Shown: positions 1 to 9,186, numbered from the stretch's first letter. The stretch: DNA of 64,000 nucleotides from Pseudomonas sp. LS1212 (GCF_024741815.1 NZ_CP102951.1:2247001-2311000), one strand, 5' to 3'. Notes: generated by a model from the sequence alone, not told the origin. Program-made: numbers and translations.

Positions 1-45
1 GAGGCGCGGTGTTACAGTCACCCCTTTTTAAAGTAAGGGGACAGC

Positions 46-396
46 ATGCGAGTATTGATTGGGGCACTGGCGGCAGCACTGTTGGCTGGGTGCGCGTCAT
101 CCGCGATGGACGAGGCTCGCCTCAAAAGCCCGAACAAGGCGTTCTCCTCCAACAAGCCAGAAAACGTCGTAGCCCAGTGCGTCCAGTTCGCTTGGCAGGA
201 TGAATCCGTGTTCGGTGTCGATGCGGGCGCATTTTTGCAGCCAGGGAAGACTGGCGGTTTTACGGTCTACACCAGGGGTGCCGAATCCTTCACCGATGTG
301 CAGAGTGGCGCAGCGGGCACGGTAATCAATTACTACGCGGCCTCGGATAACTCGATTGCACAGCGCAGGCTTGCGGCGTTGGCGACCTGCTTGTAA
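46..396 (+). CDS. Small predicted lipoprotein, hypothetical
   Basis: A 116-aa protein whose first residues are a short positively charged start, a hydrophobic stretch and the lipobox LLAGC at about residues 12-16. It is therefore predicted to be lipidated at Cys16 and to end up in the envelope. A purine-rich ribosome site (AAGGGGACAGC) lies directly before the ATG. The mature part is soluble-looking and ends in Cys-Leu, with a second Cys near residue 45 that could form a disulfide. No family was recognised. The convergent patatin gene starts its stop codon about 110 bases downstream. Confidence 0.7.
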   Translation: MRVLIGALAAALLAGCASSAMDEARLKSPNKAFSSNKPENVVAQCVQFAWQDESVFGVDAGAFLQPGKTGGFTVYTRGAESFTDVQSGAAGTVINYYAASDNSIAQRRLAALATCL

Positions 397-508
397 TCCG
401 GCTTCGCCAATGCGGAGCCACCACTCATCGCCTGGTTGATCGCGGGATCCTCATACATGGTCAAACGATATTGGATGAGGTCGTCCATGGCGCGATCGGG
501 ATCGGCCT

Positions 509-1558
509 TCAAAGAAATTCCTTTCGGATGTCGATACTCGACCGTTCGCCAATATTCCGGTAGTTCTCCGTGAGCCACGCCTCGGTCTCGCGTCGTCCGT
601 TGTCGCGCAGACCGCAAAGGAAGTCCCAGTCCGCATTGTACTTGCTGGACACGCTGAGCGCGCACATCGCCTCGTCGGACTTAATGGAGTGGATCAGCAT
701 CTCCTTCATCTCGCCGCGATCGAGCTTGCCTTGCTGAATGAGGTCGGTGACAAAGGCGATGGTGCGCATCTCACGCATCAGCGACGAGTTGAAGCTGATT
801 TCACTGATGCGATTGAGGATGTCGGCAGCTGTAATGGGCACGCCCGGGCGGACGAGCGGGTTGATGTGGACGATCACCACATCGCGTGTATTGCAGTGAT
901 AGATCAACGGGAAAATGGCCGGGTTGCCCATATAGCCGCCATCCCAGTAGTTCTGCCCGTCGATCGTGATCGCCTGGAACAGTGTCGGTACGCAGGCCGA
1001 AGCAAGCACCGCTTCGGCGCAGACGTCTTCGCCCGAGAAGATGCGTATCTTTCCCGTCTCGACATTGGTCGCGCACAGATAGAGGTGGAACGGGCATTGC
1101 TTGCGCAAGGCGGCGAAATCTACCTGCCTCTCCAGCACATCCCGCAGCGGACTCAAGTTGCGGCGATTGAACTGGTAAGGCGAGAAGATACGAAGCGCCA
1201 TGTCCGCGAACGTATACATGGGCGAATAGTCCAGCCCGAAGCTGTGCGTCCCTTTCAGCCATGGCATCCAGCGCAACGGATTATAACGCTCGGCGGATTG
1301 CGCCACGGCGTACCAGAAATCGTGCAGCGCCCGGCGCGCGCCGGCCTCGCCACCTTGCAGCATACCGGAGGCCAACACGGCGGCATTCATCGCGCCGGCA
1401 CTGGTTGCGCTCACCCCTTCAATGGCAAGCCTGCCGTCCTCGAGCAACCGATCGAGCACGCCCCAGGTGAACGCACCGTGCATCCCGCCGCCCTGCAAAG
1501 CCAGCGCGACCGGCTTACGCTCGTCACTGCCTCGAGGCTGTCCGTTCTTCGTGGTCAT
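509..1558 (-). CDS. Patatin-like phospholipase
   Basis: A 349-aa patatin-family acyl hydrolase, expected to deacylate phospholipids. The oxyanion-hole glycines GGGMHG lie at about residues 23-28. The nucleophile elbow reads ATSAG (Ser53), an accepted variant of GxSxG, and the catalytic Asp sits in DGG at about 206-208, so the Ser-Asp dyad is complete. There is no signal peptide, so it is probably cytosolic or peripheral. The start is placed at 1558 because GAGGAGG lies six bases upstream; the frame stays open to 1657 but has no such site. It lies 116 bases downstream of the cyclase/AAA/TPR gene on the same strand, so co-transcription and functional pairing are plausible but inferred. Confidence 0.88.
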   Translation of the reverse strand: MTTKNGQPRGSDERKPVALALQGGGMHGAFTWGVLDRLLEDGRLAIEGVSATSAGAMNAAVLASGMLQGGEAGARRALHDFWYAVAQSAERYNPLRWMPWLKGTHSFGLDYSPMYTFADMALRIFSPYQFNRRNLSPLRDVLERQVDFAALRKQCPFHLYLCATNVETGKIRIFSGEDVCAEAVLASACVPTLFQAITIDGQNYWDGGYMGNPAIFPLIYHCNTRDVVIVHINPLVRPGVPITAADILNRISEISFNSSLMREMRTIAFVTDLIQQGKLDRGEMKEMLIHSIKSDEAMCALSVSSKYNADWDFLCGLRDNGRRETEAWLTENYRNIGERSSIDIRKEFL

Positions 1559-1674
1559 TCTTGGCCTCCTCGTCGGTGCTGAGCCGAATCGGAACCTGTT
1601 GCGGCGCTTCGCCCCGTCACGCGCTCGCCGACGACGCGCCGATGCTCCATTGAGCACCCTGCGTCATCGATCGT

Positions 1675-4600
1675 TCACCCCCCGCTTGATGCCCATGCAT
1701 CGAGCAGCGCCTTGGCTTGTTGTAAATCAACGCTGTCGAAGCCTTCGGTGAAGAAGCTATAGATGTCGGCCAGCATTTGCCTGGCCGCCTCCTTGTCTCG
1801 TGTTTCCCATAGCTGAGCAAGGCTCACTGTGGCTCGTAGCTCAAGTGACTTTGCCCCTTGTTGTCGAGCGATCGAGATCGCCGTTTGAAAGCATGCTTGC
1901 GCTTCCTGCTGCACAGAAGTATCCAGTCTGGCTTCGCCCGAACCTTGGAGAGTAAGAGTTCCCTTGAGGCGGTACAGTTCTGCTTCGTAAAAGTGCTCGC
2001 CTGTTCTGTTCACCATAGCCAGAGCGTCGGTCACAGCGTCCAATCCTGCCTGCGGTTGCCCGGAGCGCCCGTGAGCTGCGGCCAGCAGGGCCAGAAAATA
2101 AGTACATCCAAGCTCTGCTCCGGCCGCTTGGTAAGTGGCGATACCCTTGGTTATCTGAGCGATACCCTCGTCAAAGTCTCCCTGCTCGGCGCGAGCCCAA
2201 CCCTGGAGAATAGTCCCCCACGCCAAATAAAACGGAAACCCTTGTTCTAGGGAAAGCTTGATGGCGGCATCAGCACACTCTTCGGCGAGTCGTACGTCGT
2301 GCTGAAACTGTCCCAGTATCGACGTAGCAGACAGGGTGAAGGCCAAGCTGAACGGGTCGGAAATCTTATTGGCCAGAGCGAGGGCATCCCGGCTGCGCGT
2401 GCTTGCCTGATCGGGGAAGCCCAAGAACCAAAGGCACCAGGCCGAAAATGTCAGGGCGTAGCCCGGATCCATGCCGCACGTACTGGCATATGTGCGATGA
2501 CAGTCCGGGTTGTAGAGGACACGCGCCCGCTCCTGGTGTTCAAGGGCATTGCGCAGATCACCCTGGAAAAGCAATGTCGCCCCGAGTGCCGCATGGGCTT
2601 CCACGAGCAAGTCCGGATCCTGCGCAGTTTGCGCAACACTGAGCAATCGTTCACCCAGTTCGCATGCAGTTGAGTACTGCGCATGCAACTCGTAGTAAGT
2701 CCGCAGCCCCAGCAGCACAGGGAAAAGCGAGTCGTCGCCTACTTGCGCGCATAGCGCCAGTGCACGGGTGTAGGCGGCCGCCACCTCGGGCGCACCATAG
2801 CCTCGCATGGCCATCAAGGCCGGCCCCAGGCAGAGCAGCAACGTCAGTTCCTGATGAGCACGTGCGGGCGTGTCGGGCAAATGCTCGAGCAATTCCAGCG
2901 CCGCGCCGAGGTGACGCATCGCATCGAGATGGGCGGAATTCTGGAGGGCCTGTTGCCCGGTACGGTGCAGGTATTCCACGGCCTTCGGGACATTGCCGCT
3001 CAGCCTGTAGTGGTGCGCCAGTTCGCTGCAGTAATCCGCGATGCGGGTGGGGAACAGTGCCTCGATGGCCTGCGCCGTGCGTTCGTGCAGTGCGCTACGC
3101 CGCTCCGTGAGTAGCGAGTAGCCCGCGACCTCCTGGGTCAGCGCATGCTTGAACGAATACTCCACCTCCGGAAATGCGGGCCGCTGGTAAATGAACTCCG
3201 CGGCCTCCAGTCGGGCCAGCAGATCGCGCAAATCGTCGTCCATCCGAGCGACCCCTCCATCACAGATGCGCTGGATCAGACTGAACGGAAAATCCTTGCC
3301 GATGACGGCGAGCGTCTGCAGCAATTCCTTCTCCGCAACGGGGAGCCGGTCGATACGGGCGGCGAGCACACCCTGCACGGTGGTGGGAATATGCAGCGCA
3401 GCCGGAGTTTGCTCGATCCGGTAACGGCCGGGTTCGCCGAGCAGTGATTTCTCCTCGACCAGCGTTTGCACCACTTCCTCCATGAAGAAAGGGTTGCCCT
3501 CCGTCTTCTCCAGGATGAGCTGTTTGAGGGGGACGAGGGTGGGATCGTCCCCAAGCAAGGCCGTGAGCAGTCCCTGGGCTTCGGCCGGGCCCAGCGGTTC
3601 GAGCCGCAGCTGGCTGCAATGACCCGCGCGCGTCCACGCAGGCTGATACTCGGGCCGGTAGTTCACGAGGAGCAGGATCGGGGCACTCGCCACGCGGTCG
3701 ATGAGGCACGCGAGGAATGCTTCGGTCTCGCGGTCCAGCCATTGCAGGTCCTCGAACAGCAGTTCGATCGGCTGATCGCGACTCTCGCGCGCCAGAAGTT
3801 GCGTAATCGCGTCGAAGATGCGATCGCGCCGGATCTGAGGATCCATTTCCGCGAGCGCCGAACTGCCTTCGCCAATACCCAGCAGATAGAGCAGGTAGGG
3901 CACGAGATCCTCGAAGCTGCGCTCGAGCGTCAGGGTCTTGCCCATGACCTTTTCCCGGCACCGCCGCTCGTCGTCCAGGGCAGTGATCTGAAAGTAGTTT
4001 TTCAGAAGCTCGATGAGTGGAAAATAGGCAAAGGCCTTGCCGTGCGACACCGAGAACGTCTCCAGCACCAGACAGCCGCGCCGCGAGCGTTCCTTGAACT
4101 CATGGAACAGCCGCGACTTCCCGACCCCTGCCTCACCTGCCACCGCGACGACCTGCCCGTGGCCCGCTTTGGCCTGCTCGAGCGCCTGATGCAGGTGGTC
4201 CAGCTCGACCTGGCGGCCGACGAACCTGGCCAGCCCGCGATGTGCCGCCAGTTGCAGGCGCGTGCGCAGCGCGCCCAGACCCTGCACCTCGTACACGACG
4301 AGCGGCTCGGGAATACCTTTGACCTGGGTGGCCCCCAGAGTCCTGAACTCGAAATAGCCCTCCGCCAGCTTGTAGGTGGACTCGCTCACCAGGATCGACG
4401 ATGGCGCGGCGATTCCCTCCATCCGGGACGCAATGTGGATCGTGTGCCCGACCGGATCGTAATCGGTGTGCAAATTGTCCGTGCGGATCGAACGCACGAC
4501 GACCTCTCCGGTGTGGATGCCGACGCGGATTTGCAACGGAATGCCTTTCTCCAGGCGAATGCGGTCGCCATGTCGGCGTATCGCCTGCTGCATGCGCAGT

Positions 4601-5124
4601 GCCGCATACAGCGCCCGCTGCGGATGATCCTCATGGGCGATGGGTGCGCCGAACAGCGCGAGGATGCCATCGCCCAGCGTCTTGGCCACATAGCCTTCGT
4701 AGTAGTGGACGGCTTCCATCATCATCGCGACCACAGGCTCGATCAGGCGCTGGGCCTGTTCCGGATCGAGGTCGTGGATCAGCGCCGTGGAGCCGGCCAT
4801 GTCGGCAAACAGCGCCGTGATGGTCTTGCGTTCGCCGGCGGTCTCGCCCCGGGCTTCCATGGCCGCCTGTTCGGCGCGGATGCGCTCGGCAAGATAGTGG
4901 GGCGTGTAATGAATGGGCGCTGGAGAAGGCCCTGAAACAGGCCGGGGGCGCGGTAATGGCGCAGCAGGCGCATCGGTTAGCGGTGCGCCGCATTCACTGC
5001 AGAATTTGGCGCAAAGGTCCGCCTCGTGGCCACAGCGCGGACAGCTGCAAGCCAGCTTGGCGCCGCACGCTTCACAGAAGCTGGCCCCGGAGGGATTCTC
5101 GAATCCGCAGTTTACGCAGCGCAT
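1675..5124 (-). CDS. Class III adenylate/guanylate cyclase with zinc ribbons, AAA ATPase and TPR repeats
   Basis: A 1149-aa multidomain signalling protein. Residues 3-47 carry two zinc ribbons (four CxxC pairs). A class III nucleotidyl cyclase domain follows at about 100-270, with FADMAGST (metal Asp108) and GDGILALFG (metal Asp152), so the metal-binding residues are present. An AAA/STAND-type ATPase begins near 330 with the P-loop GEAGVGKSR and has the Walker-B-like LLFEDLQWLD. The C-terminal half is helical and TPR-like. In this architecture the cyclase is usually thought to be gated by the ATPase and TPR parts. A GAGG ribosome site lies just before the ATG. The patatin gene follows at once. 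The nucleotide made and the stimulus cannot be told from sequence. Confidence 0.88.
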   Translation of the reverse strand: MRCVNCGFENPSGASFCEACGAKLACSCPRCGHEADLCAKFCSECGAPLTDAPAAPLPRPRPVSGPSPAPIHYTPHYLAERIRAEQAAMEARGETAGERKTITALFADMAGSTALIHDLDPEQAQRLIEPVVAMMMEAVHYYEGYVAKTLGDGILALFGAPIAHEDHPQRALYAALRMQQAIRRHGDRIRLEKGIPLQIRVGIHTGEVVVRSIRTDNLHTDYDPVGHTIHIASRMEGIAAPSSILVSESTYKLAEGYFEFRTLGATQVKGIPEPLVVYEVQGLGALRTRLQLAAHRGLARFVGRQVELDHLHQALEQAKAGHGQVVAVAGEAGVGKSRLFHEFKERSRRGCLVLETFSVSHGKAFAYFPLIELLKNYFQITALDDERRCREKVMGKTLTLERSFEDLVPYLLYLLGIGEGSSALAEMDPQIRRDRIFDAITQLLARESRDQPIELLFEDLQWLDRETEAFLACLIDRVASAPILLLVNYRPEYQPAWTRAGHCSQLRLEPLGPAEAQGLLTALLGDDPTLVPLKQLILEKTEGNPFFMEEVVQTLVEEKSLLGEPGRYRIEQTPAALHIPTTVQGVLAARIDRLPVAEKELLQTLAVIGKDFPFSLIQRICDGGVARMDDDLRDLLARLEAAEFIYQRPAFPEVEYSFKHALTQEVAGYSLLTERRSALHERTAQAIEALFPTRIADYCSELAHHYRLSGNVPKAVEYLHRTGQQALQNSAHLDAMRHLGAALELLEHLPDTPARAHQELTLLLCLGPALMAMRGYGAPEVAAAYTRALALCAQVGDDSLFPVLLGLRTYYELHAQYSTACELGERLLSVAQTAQDPDLLVEAHAALGATLLFQGDLRNALEHQERARVLYNPDCHRTYASTCGMDPGYALTFSAWCLWFLGFPDQASTRSRDALALANKISDPFSLAFTLSATSILGQFQHDVRLAEECADAAIKLSLEQGFPFYLAWGTILQGWARAEQGDFDEGIAQITKGIATYQAAGAELGCTYFLALLAAAHGRSGQPQAGLDAVTDALAMVNRTGEHFYEAELYRLKGTLTLQGSGEARLDTSVQQEAQACFQTAISIARQQGAKSLELRATVSLAQLWETRDKEAARQMLADIYSFFTEGFDSVDLQQAKALLDAWASSGG

Positions 5125-5398
5125 ACGACCTCTTCGCTTGCCTGGCCCACCGGGGGGCCGATGGCGCGCTCAGCATGCTGAATAACGGCTCACCGCTATC
5201 TTGATCGAAATGAGGTGTGGTGCATAGGTTCGCGGTAGGTTTTTGCTTGATGGGCGGCGCTTCGCGATTTTGCACCGGGCTCTCGAAGCAGAGCCAGGCC
5301 ACATAGTGATCGCGGCTGTAGACTCGGAGCCAGTCTGCAAGCGACTGGTCAAAGAGTGTGGTCAGATCGTCTTGAAGTCCGAAAATCCCCGATACCCC
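5125..5398. other. Unassigned spacer between cyclase and rulB remnant
   Basis: About 270 bases with no recognised gene. A minus-strand frame of 121 codons (5437-5072) crosses it but overlaps both the rulB remnant and the start of the cyclase gene, and its product resembles nothing I know. The stretch probably contains the junction at which the 5' end of rulB was lost. Confidence 0.4.
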
Positions 5399-5531
5399 TA
5401 ACGACGGTTGCGTGATCGCTCGATCAGCGGACAGCAAGCCCTGCGTGAGGATGGGCGAGCCGTACTTTCAGATCAAACACAAGCTCAAGCAGCACGGTAT
5501 CGTGGCGTTCTCATCGAACTACGCGCTTTAG
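5399..5531 (+). pseudogene. rulB: Remnant of rulB/umuC (DNA polymerase V catalytic subunit)
   Basis: Translating in frame from 5399 gives NDGCVIARSADSK, then RMGEPYFQIKHKLKQH and VAFSSNYAL before a TAG. This is the conserved Y-family block near the N-terminus of UmuC/RulB (NNDGCVIARS...MGxPYFQ...FSSNYxLY). The first roughly 25 codons and everything after this block are missing: only about 44 codons remain, and the frame stops exactly where the polymerase Tyr-Gly-Asp-Met would follow. A tyrosine recombinase gene begins 61 bases downstream in the same orientation. This matches the known insertion of integron-like elements into rulB of Pseudomonas. Confidence 0.8.
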
Positions 5532-5592
5532 TAAGTTAGGTGGAATGCTTTTTGAGCTAGTCTGAATCGGTCGACGTTCTGGGGATTCGCCC

Positions 5593-6714
5593 ATGACCTC
5601 TCCCGCATCGTATGAGCTGGTGCTGGAACGCTATTCCAGTGTTCAGGAATGGCTGCAACTGCTCGGTAATCTGGGGCGTGCGCCTGCCACCTTGGACGCG
5701 TACGGTCGTGGTTTGGCACATTACCTGCTCCACTGCGAGACCTCTGGCCTGGAAGCTGAATCAGTCACGTTTGAGCAGGTCACGCTTTACATCCGCAGGC
5801 TTTTGCCCGGGCAAGAAGATGCGGTGGCGAATGCAACCTTGCACCAACGGCTCACCGCGATCCGTCTTTGGTACGACCACCTAGTCTTTCAGGGAATCTG
5901 CCAGCAAAATCCTGTACCTCGCGGACAACACGCTCGACTGTTCCAAGTACCCGCACACTCAGGGTTTGTCAGGGGCCTAGTGCCTCGTCTCATCAAGCTG
6001 CCCGACATCCCCACCGATGAGCAGTGGAGGTGCTTGCTGAGCGTGGCGGCCAGGTCGTCTATCCGTGATCGGCTCATGCTCTCTCTAGCGTACTGCGGGG
6101 CGCTCCGTCGTGCCGAACTGGTGGCCTTAAGAATCGAAGACTTGGACGTTGCACATCGGCTGATCTCGGTGCGAGCTGAAACGACCAAGGGCCGACGCAG
6201 CCGAATCGTATGCTACAGCCCTGCCATAGCGCCTGTACTGATGGTGCATCTTCACGCGCTTCGTCGTGCCGGGTGGGTGAAAGGGCCGTTGTTACGATCC
6301 GAATCAGACCGCAATCGCGGATCGGGTTTAACCCGCTGGACGTGGAGTAAAACGGTAGAAGCGTGGGCCAGGGACGCAAACCTTCCATGCTTGAGTACGC
6401 ATACCTTCCGCCATCTGCGGCTAAGGCATCTGGCCCGCACTGGCTGGAAACTGCATGAGCTAACCGCTTACGCCGGACATCGAGACCCGAAAACCACCTT
6501 GATTTACCTGCACCTGTCGGGCGCGGATCTGACCGCAAAAATGGCGCAATCGGTGGGCAGTCTGGATGCCCGAATGTTCGGTGTGCGGATTCCACGCCAT
6601 CCGGCCACTCATTCCACGCTTATCCGGCCGGGCATTCCACGCACATCCGGCCACCTGTTCCACGGCCATCCGGCCGGGCAGTCGGAGCGCAGCGACGCAG
6701 GTTTGCATTGTTAG
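5593..6714 (+). CDS. XerC-like tyrosine recombinase, 3' end altered by IS21 insertion
   Basis: A 373-aa site-specific recombinase. The N-terminal SAM-like DNA-binding domain covers about residues 10-95. The catalytic core includes GALRRAELVALR (Arg), HTFRHLRLRHL (HxxR), the second His in AGHRDP, and the nucleophile in TTLIYLHLS, so the active-site residues look complete. The last 43 residues are encoded by the left terminal repeats of the IS21-family element inserted at 6583/6584. Removing the IS and one copy of its 7-bp target duplication restores an ORF of 339 codons ending ...MFGELFKSESST, whose TGA overlaps the ATG of the next gene at 9212. It lies beside the rulB remnant and was probably the first gene of a three-recombinase operon. 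Confidence 0.85.
   Translation: MTSPASYELVLERYSSVQEWLQLLGNLGRAPATLDAYGRGLAHYLLHCETSGLEAESVTFEQVTLYIRRLLPGQEDAVANATLHQRLTAIRLWYDHLVFQGICQQNPVPRGQHARLFQVPAHSGFVRGLVPRLIKLPDIPTDEQWRCLLSVAARSSIRDRLMLSLAYCGALRRAELVALRIEDLDVAHRLISVRAETTKGRRSRIVCYSPAIAPVLMVHLHALRRAGWVKGPLLRSESDRNRGSGLTRWTWSKTVEAWARDANLPCLSTHTFRHLRLRHLARTGWKLHELTAYAGHRDPKTTLIYLHLSGADLTAKMAQSVGSLDARMFGVRIPRHPATHSTLIRPGIPRTSGHLFHGHPAGQSERSDAGLHC
6577..6583. repeat. Left target-site duplication of the IS21-family element (TTCGGTG)
   Basis: TTCGGTG directly precedes the IS terminus TGCGGATTCC and recurs at 9180-9186 after the right end. A 7-bp duplication is within the 4-8 bp range of the IS21 family. Confidence 0.85.
6584..6681. repeat. 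Left-end multiple terminal repeats of the IS21-family element
   Basis: Four spaced copies of TTCCACG followed by ATCCGGCC start near 6590, 6613, 6637 and 6660. The mirrored array lies at about 9082-9179. In IS21 relatives such arrays bind the transposase. Confidence 0.8.
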
Positions 6715-7466
6715 TCTGAAGTCCCTGTTGCAGTCAATTTCATCGAGCGCCTGCGCATCGATTCACCCTTGAGTTCGATGCGGTAAGCGTTATGCACCAG
6801 CCGGTCGAGGATGGCGTCGGCCAAGGTCGGATCGCCGATCAGTTCATGCCATTTGTCTACCGGCATCTGGCTGGTCACCAGTGTCGAGCGGTGCCCGTAG
6901 CGGTCGTCCAGCAGCTCCAACATGTCGCGCCGTTGCGCAGCGGTAAACGCCGCCACTCCCCAGTCGTCCAGAATGATCAGATCGGTCTTGGCATAACCGG
7001 CCATCAGTTTGGCGAAGCGACCGTCGCCGTGGGCCAGACCCAGTTCTTCCATCAAGCGCGGCAGGCGCAGATAGCGCACGCTGTAGCCGTCCCGGCAGGC
7101 CTTGTGGGCCAGTGCGCAGGCCAGCCAGGTTTTGCCCACGCCGGTGGGGCCGCCGATGATCAGGTTCAGGCCGTCGCGCAGCCATTGGCCGCTGCCCAGT
7201 TGCAGGATCAGGGACTTGTCCAGCCCACGCGGGCTGCGGTAATCGATGTCTTCCAGGCAGGCGTTGTGGCGCAGTCGGGCGGCTTTGAGGCGAGTGCTCA
7301 GGCGCGCATCTTCACGTTCGGTCAGCTCGCGATCGACCATCAGCCCCAGGCGCTCATCGAAGCTGAGGCTGTTGATGTCGGGCGTTGCGTGTTGCTCGCT
7401 CAGCGCCTTGAGCATGCCGTGCAGGCGCAGGGTTTGTAGCTTGTCCAGGGTGGGATTGGGGAGCAT
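6711..7466 (-). CDS. istB: IS21-family helper ATPase IstB
   Basis: A 251-aa AAA+ protein of the DnaC/IstB group that assists the IstA transposase in target selection. The P-loop GGPTGVGKT, the Walker B LIILDDWG and the conserved TRAAL-like N-terminal helical part (QTLRLHGMLKALSEQ) are visible. It follows istA by 17 bases on the same strand, the normal IS21 arrangement. Length is typical, and nothing suggests inactivation. Confidence 0.93.
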   Translation of the reverse strand: MLPNPTLDKLQTLRLHGMLKALSEQHATPDINSLSFDERLGLMVDRELTEREDARLSTRLKAARLRHNACLEDIDYRSPRGLDKSLILQLGSGQWLRDGLNLIIGGPTGVGKTWLACALAHKACRDGYSVRYLRLPRLMEELGLAHGDGRFAKLMAGYAKTDLIILDDWGVAAFTAAQRRDMLELLDDRYGHRSTLVTSQMPVDKWHELIGDPTLADAILDRLVHNAYRIELKGESMRRRSMKLTATGTSD

Positions 7467-7483
7467 GGGCGTATTCCTTCAGG

Positions 7484-9013
7484 TCAGTGGTAGTAGCCGG
7501 GGCCGCGCAGGTTGATGTGTTCATCGGGCAACAGCGGCAGGTTCTGCTGGGCCAGCGGTAGCCGCTCCAGCCCTTGGCGCAGGATCGATTCGAGGCTCTT
7601 GTAACTGCATGCGCCCAGCGCCAGGGCGCGCTGGCAAGCGGCTTCCAGCCGTTCTTCACCGTGCTGTTTGCCCAGGCGCAGGATGCCCAGGCAAGCACGG
7701 AAGCCGTGCTGCGGATGGATTCGGCGCTCGAGGATGTGGGCGATGACACCCGCGGTGTTTGGCCCGGTCTGCTCTGCCCAGCGGATCAGCCGTTGCGGCG
7801 TCCACTCGGCATGTTCGCGGTGGCTCTTGGGCATGTGCTCGGTTTGGGTGGTGTGGCGACCTTTGTGCGGCGATCGCACATGGCTGGCCACGCGCTGGTT
7901 GGCGTGGAAGCACTCGACGGTCTGTGCGGTCAGGCGCACTTCGAGTTGGTGCTTCACCAGTTGGTACGGTACCGAGTAGTAATGGCCGTCGACTTCGACG
8001 TGGTAGTCGATGTGCGCCCGCACCTTTTTCCATTCGGCGTAGACATAGGGCTGTTCCGGCAGGGGTTGCAGCGCGGGTTGGTCGAGCGCCTCGAAGGCCG
8101 AGCGGCGCGAGCCGGGCAGCTTATTGAAGGGTCGTTGATTCAGTCGCTCCAGCAGCACGCCGATTGCGGTGTTGAGTTCGCCCAGCGAGAAGAACTGGCG
8201 GTTGCGCAAGGCCGCGAGGATCCAGCGTTCGACCACCTGCACGCCGACTTCGACCTTGGCCTTGTCCTTGGGCTTGCGGGCGCGAGCGGGCAACACGGCG
8301 ACCCCGTAATGCTCGGCCAGATCGCGATAGCTGGGGTTGATGTCCGGTTCGTAGCGATGCGCTTTGGTGACGCCGCTGCGCAAATTATCCGGCACCAGGA
8401 TCTCGGGCGCTCCACCGAGAAACGCGAGGCAGCGGGCGTGCGAGCCCAGCCAATCGGGCAGTTGCTGCGACCAGGTGGCCTCGGCAAAGGTGTAGCTGGA
8501 GGCGCCGAGGACAGCGACGAAGACCTGGGCCTGGCGGATTTCGCCGGTGTGCCGGTCAATGACCGGCACGGTCTGGCCGGCATAGTCGACGAACAGCTTT
8601 TCGCCGGCGCGATGTTCCTGGCGCATGGCCACGTCGACCTTGGCGGCCCAGAGCCGGTAGTGCTCGCAGAACCAACTGTATTGGAAGCCTTGCGGGTGGC
8701 TGAGCCGGTACTCTTGCCAAAGCAGAGCCAGGGTGACGCCGGGGCGGCGCAGTTCGGCGTGAGCCCATGCCCAGTCAGGCATCGGACGCTGCTCACTGGG
8801 GATGGTCGGCGCAGGCGGAAACAACTGACGTTCCAATTCGGCGTCGGTCAGCGCAGAGGGCCAAGTCAGCCCGCAGGCAGCAAAGCGATTGAGGTAGTCA
8901 CCGATGGTGGCTCGCCCCACTTGCAAGCTGACCGCGATCTGGCGAGCAGATAGACGCACCTCAAACTTGAGGCGCAGAACTTCTCGAATCTTACGCATGG
9001 ATAAACGCTCCAC
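7484..9013 (-). CDS. istA: IS21-family transposase IstA
   Basis: A 509-aa DDE transposase. The N-terminus has helix-turn-helix motifs (IREVLRLKFEVRLSARQIA, then a second unit ending in DYLNRFAACG). The catalytic core contains FVDYAGQTVPV (first Asp), ILVPDNLRSGV (second Asp) and the downstream Glu region after KDKAKVEVGVQVVE. The C-terminal Mu-like beta-barrel part follows. It is full length for the family and lies upstream of istB. The terminal repeat array begins about 70 bases before the start codon. Confidence 0.93.
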   Translation of the reverse strand: MERLSMRKIREVLRLKFEVRLSARQIAVSLQVGRATIGDYLNRFAACGLTWPSALTDAELERQLFPPAPTIPSEQRPMPDWAWAHAELRRPGVTLALLWQEYRLSHPQGFQYSWFCEHYRLWAAKVDVAMRQEHRAGEKLFVDYAGQTVPVIDRHTGEIRQAQVFVAVLGASSYTFAEATWSQQLPDWLGSHARCLAFLGGAPEILVPDNLRSGVTKAHRYEPDINPSYRDLAEHYGVAVLPARARKPKDKAKVEVGVQVVERWILAALRNRQFFSLGELNTAIGVLLERLNQRPFNKLPGSRRSAFEALDQPALQPLPEQPYVYAEWKKVRAHIDYHVEVDGHYYSVPYQLVKHQLEVRLTAQTVECFHANQRVASHVRSPHKGRHTTQTEHMPKSHREHAEWTPQRLIRWAEQTGPNTAGVIAHILERRIHPQHGFRACLGILRLGKQHGEERLEAACQRALALGACSYKSLESILRQGLERLPLAQQNLPLLPDEHINLRGPGYYH

Positions 9014-9081
9014 GACGACCTCTCTGCTTCGAAAAAAGAGGTCGATGGTAGTGAATTAATCCTGCGTGGCTGCCTGCCTGA

Positions 9082-9179
9082 AGGGTGGCCGGATGGCTGT
9101 GGAATCAGTGGCCGGATGCGCGTGGAATGGGTGGCCGGATCATCGTGGAATAGGTGGCCGGATGGCCGCGGAATCCGCA
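9082..9179. repeat. Right-end multiple terminal repeats of the IS21-family element
   Basis: Tandem copies of GGCCGGAT separated by CGTGGAAT-like segments, the inverted counterpart of the array at 6584-6681. The element ends at the CA of GGAATCCGCA (9179), followed by the second TTCGGTG duplication. Confidence 0.8.
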
Positions 9180-9186
9180 TTCGGTG
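9180..9186. repeat. Right target-site duplication of the IS21-family element (TTCGGTG)
   Basis: Exact copy of 6577-6583. Joining across the two copies restores the reading frame of the interrupted recombinase gene. Confidence 0.85.

Larger units (their letters stand above)
6584..9179 (-). mobile_element. IS21-family insertion sequence (istA/istB)
   Basis: A 2596-bp element beginning TGCGGATTCC and ending GGAATCCGCA, flanked by the 7-bp direct repeat TTCGGTG. It encodes istA (transposase) and istB (ATPase helper), transcribed on the minus strand. Each end carries about four tandem copies of a roughly 23-bp motif of the form ATTCCACG-NN-ATCCGGCC. Multiple terminal transposase-binding repeats of this kind are typical of IS21-family elements. 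The insertion falls near the 3' end of the first recombinase gene. The same left terminus reappears at 63970, at the edge of the window. Confidence 0.92.

Noticed and set aside
689..1582. Long plus-strand frame (297 codons) opposite the patatin gene
   Set aside because: It is antisense to a gene with clear catalytic motifs, and its product has no recognisable family; high GC makes such shadow frames common.
3466..4935. Plus-strand frame of 489 codons inside the cyclase gene
   Set aside because: Mirror of a well-supported multidomain protein on the other strand; no domain seen.
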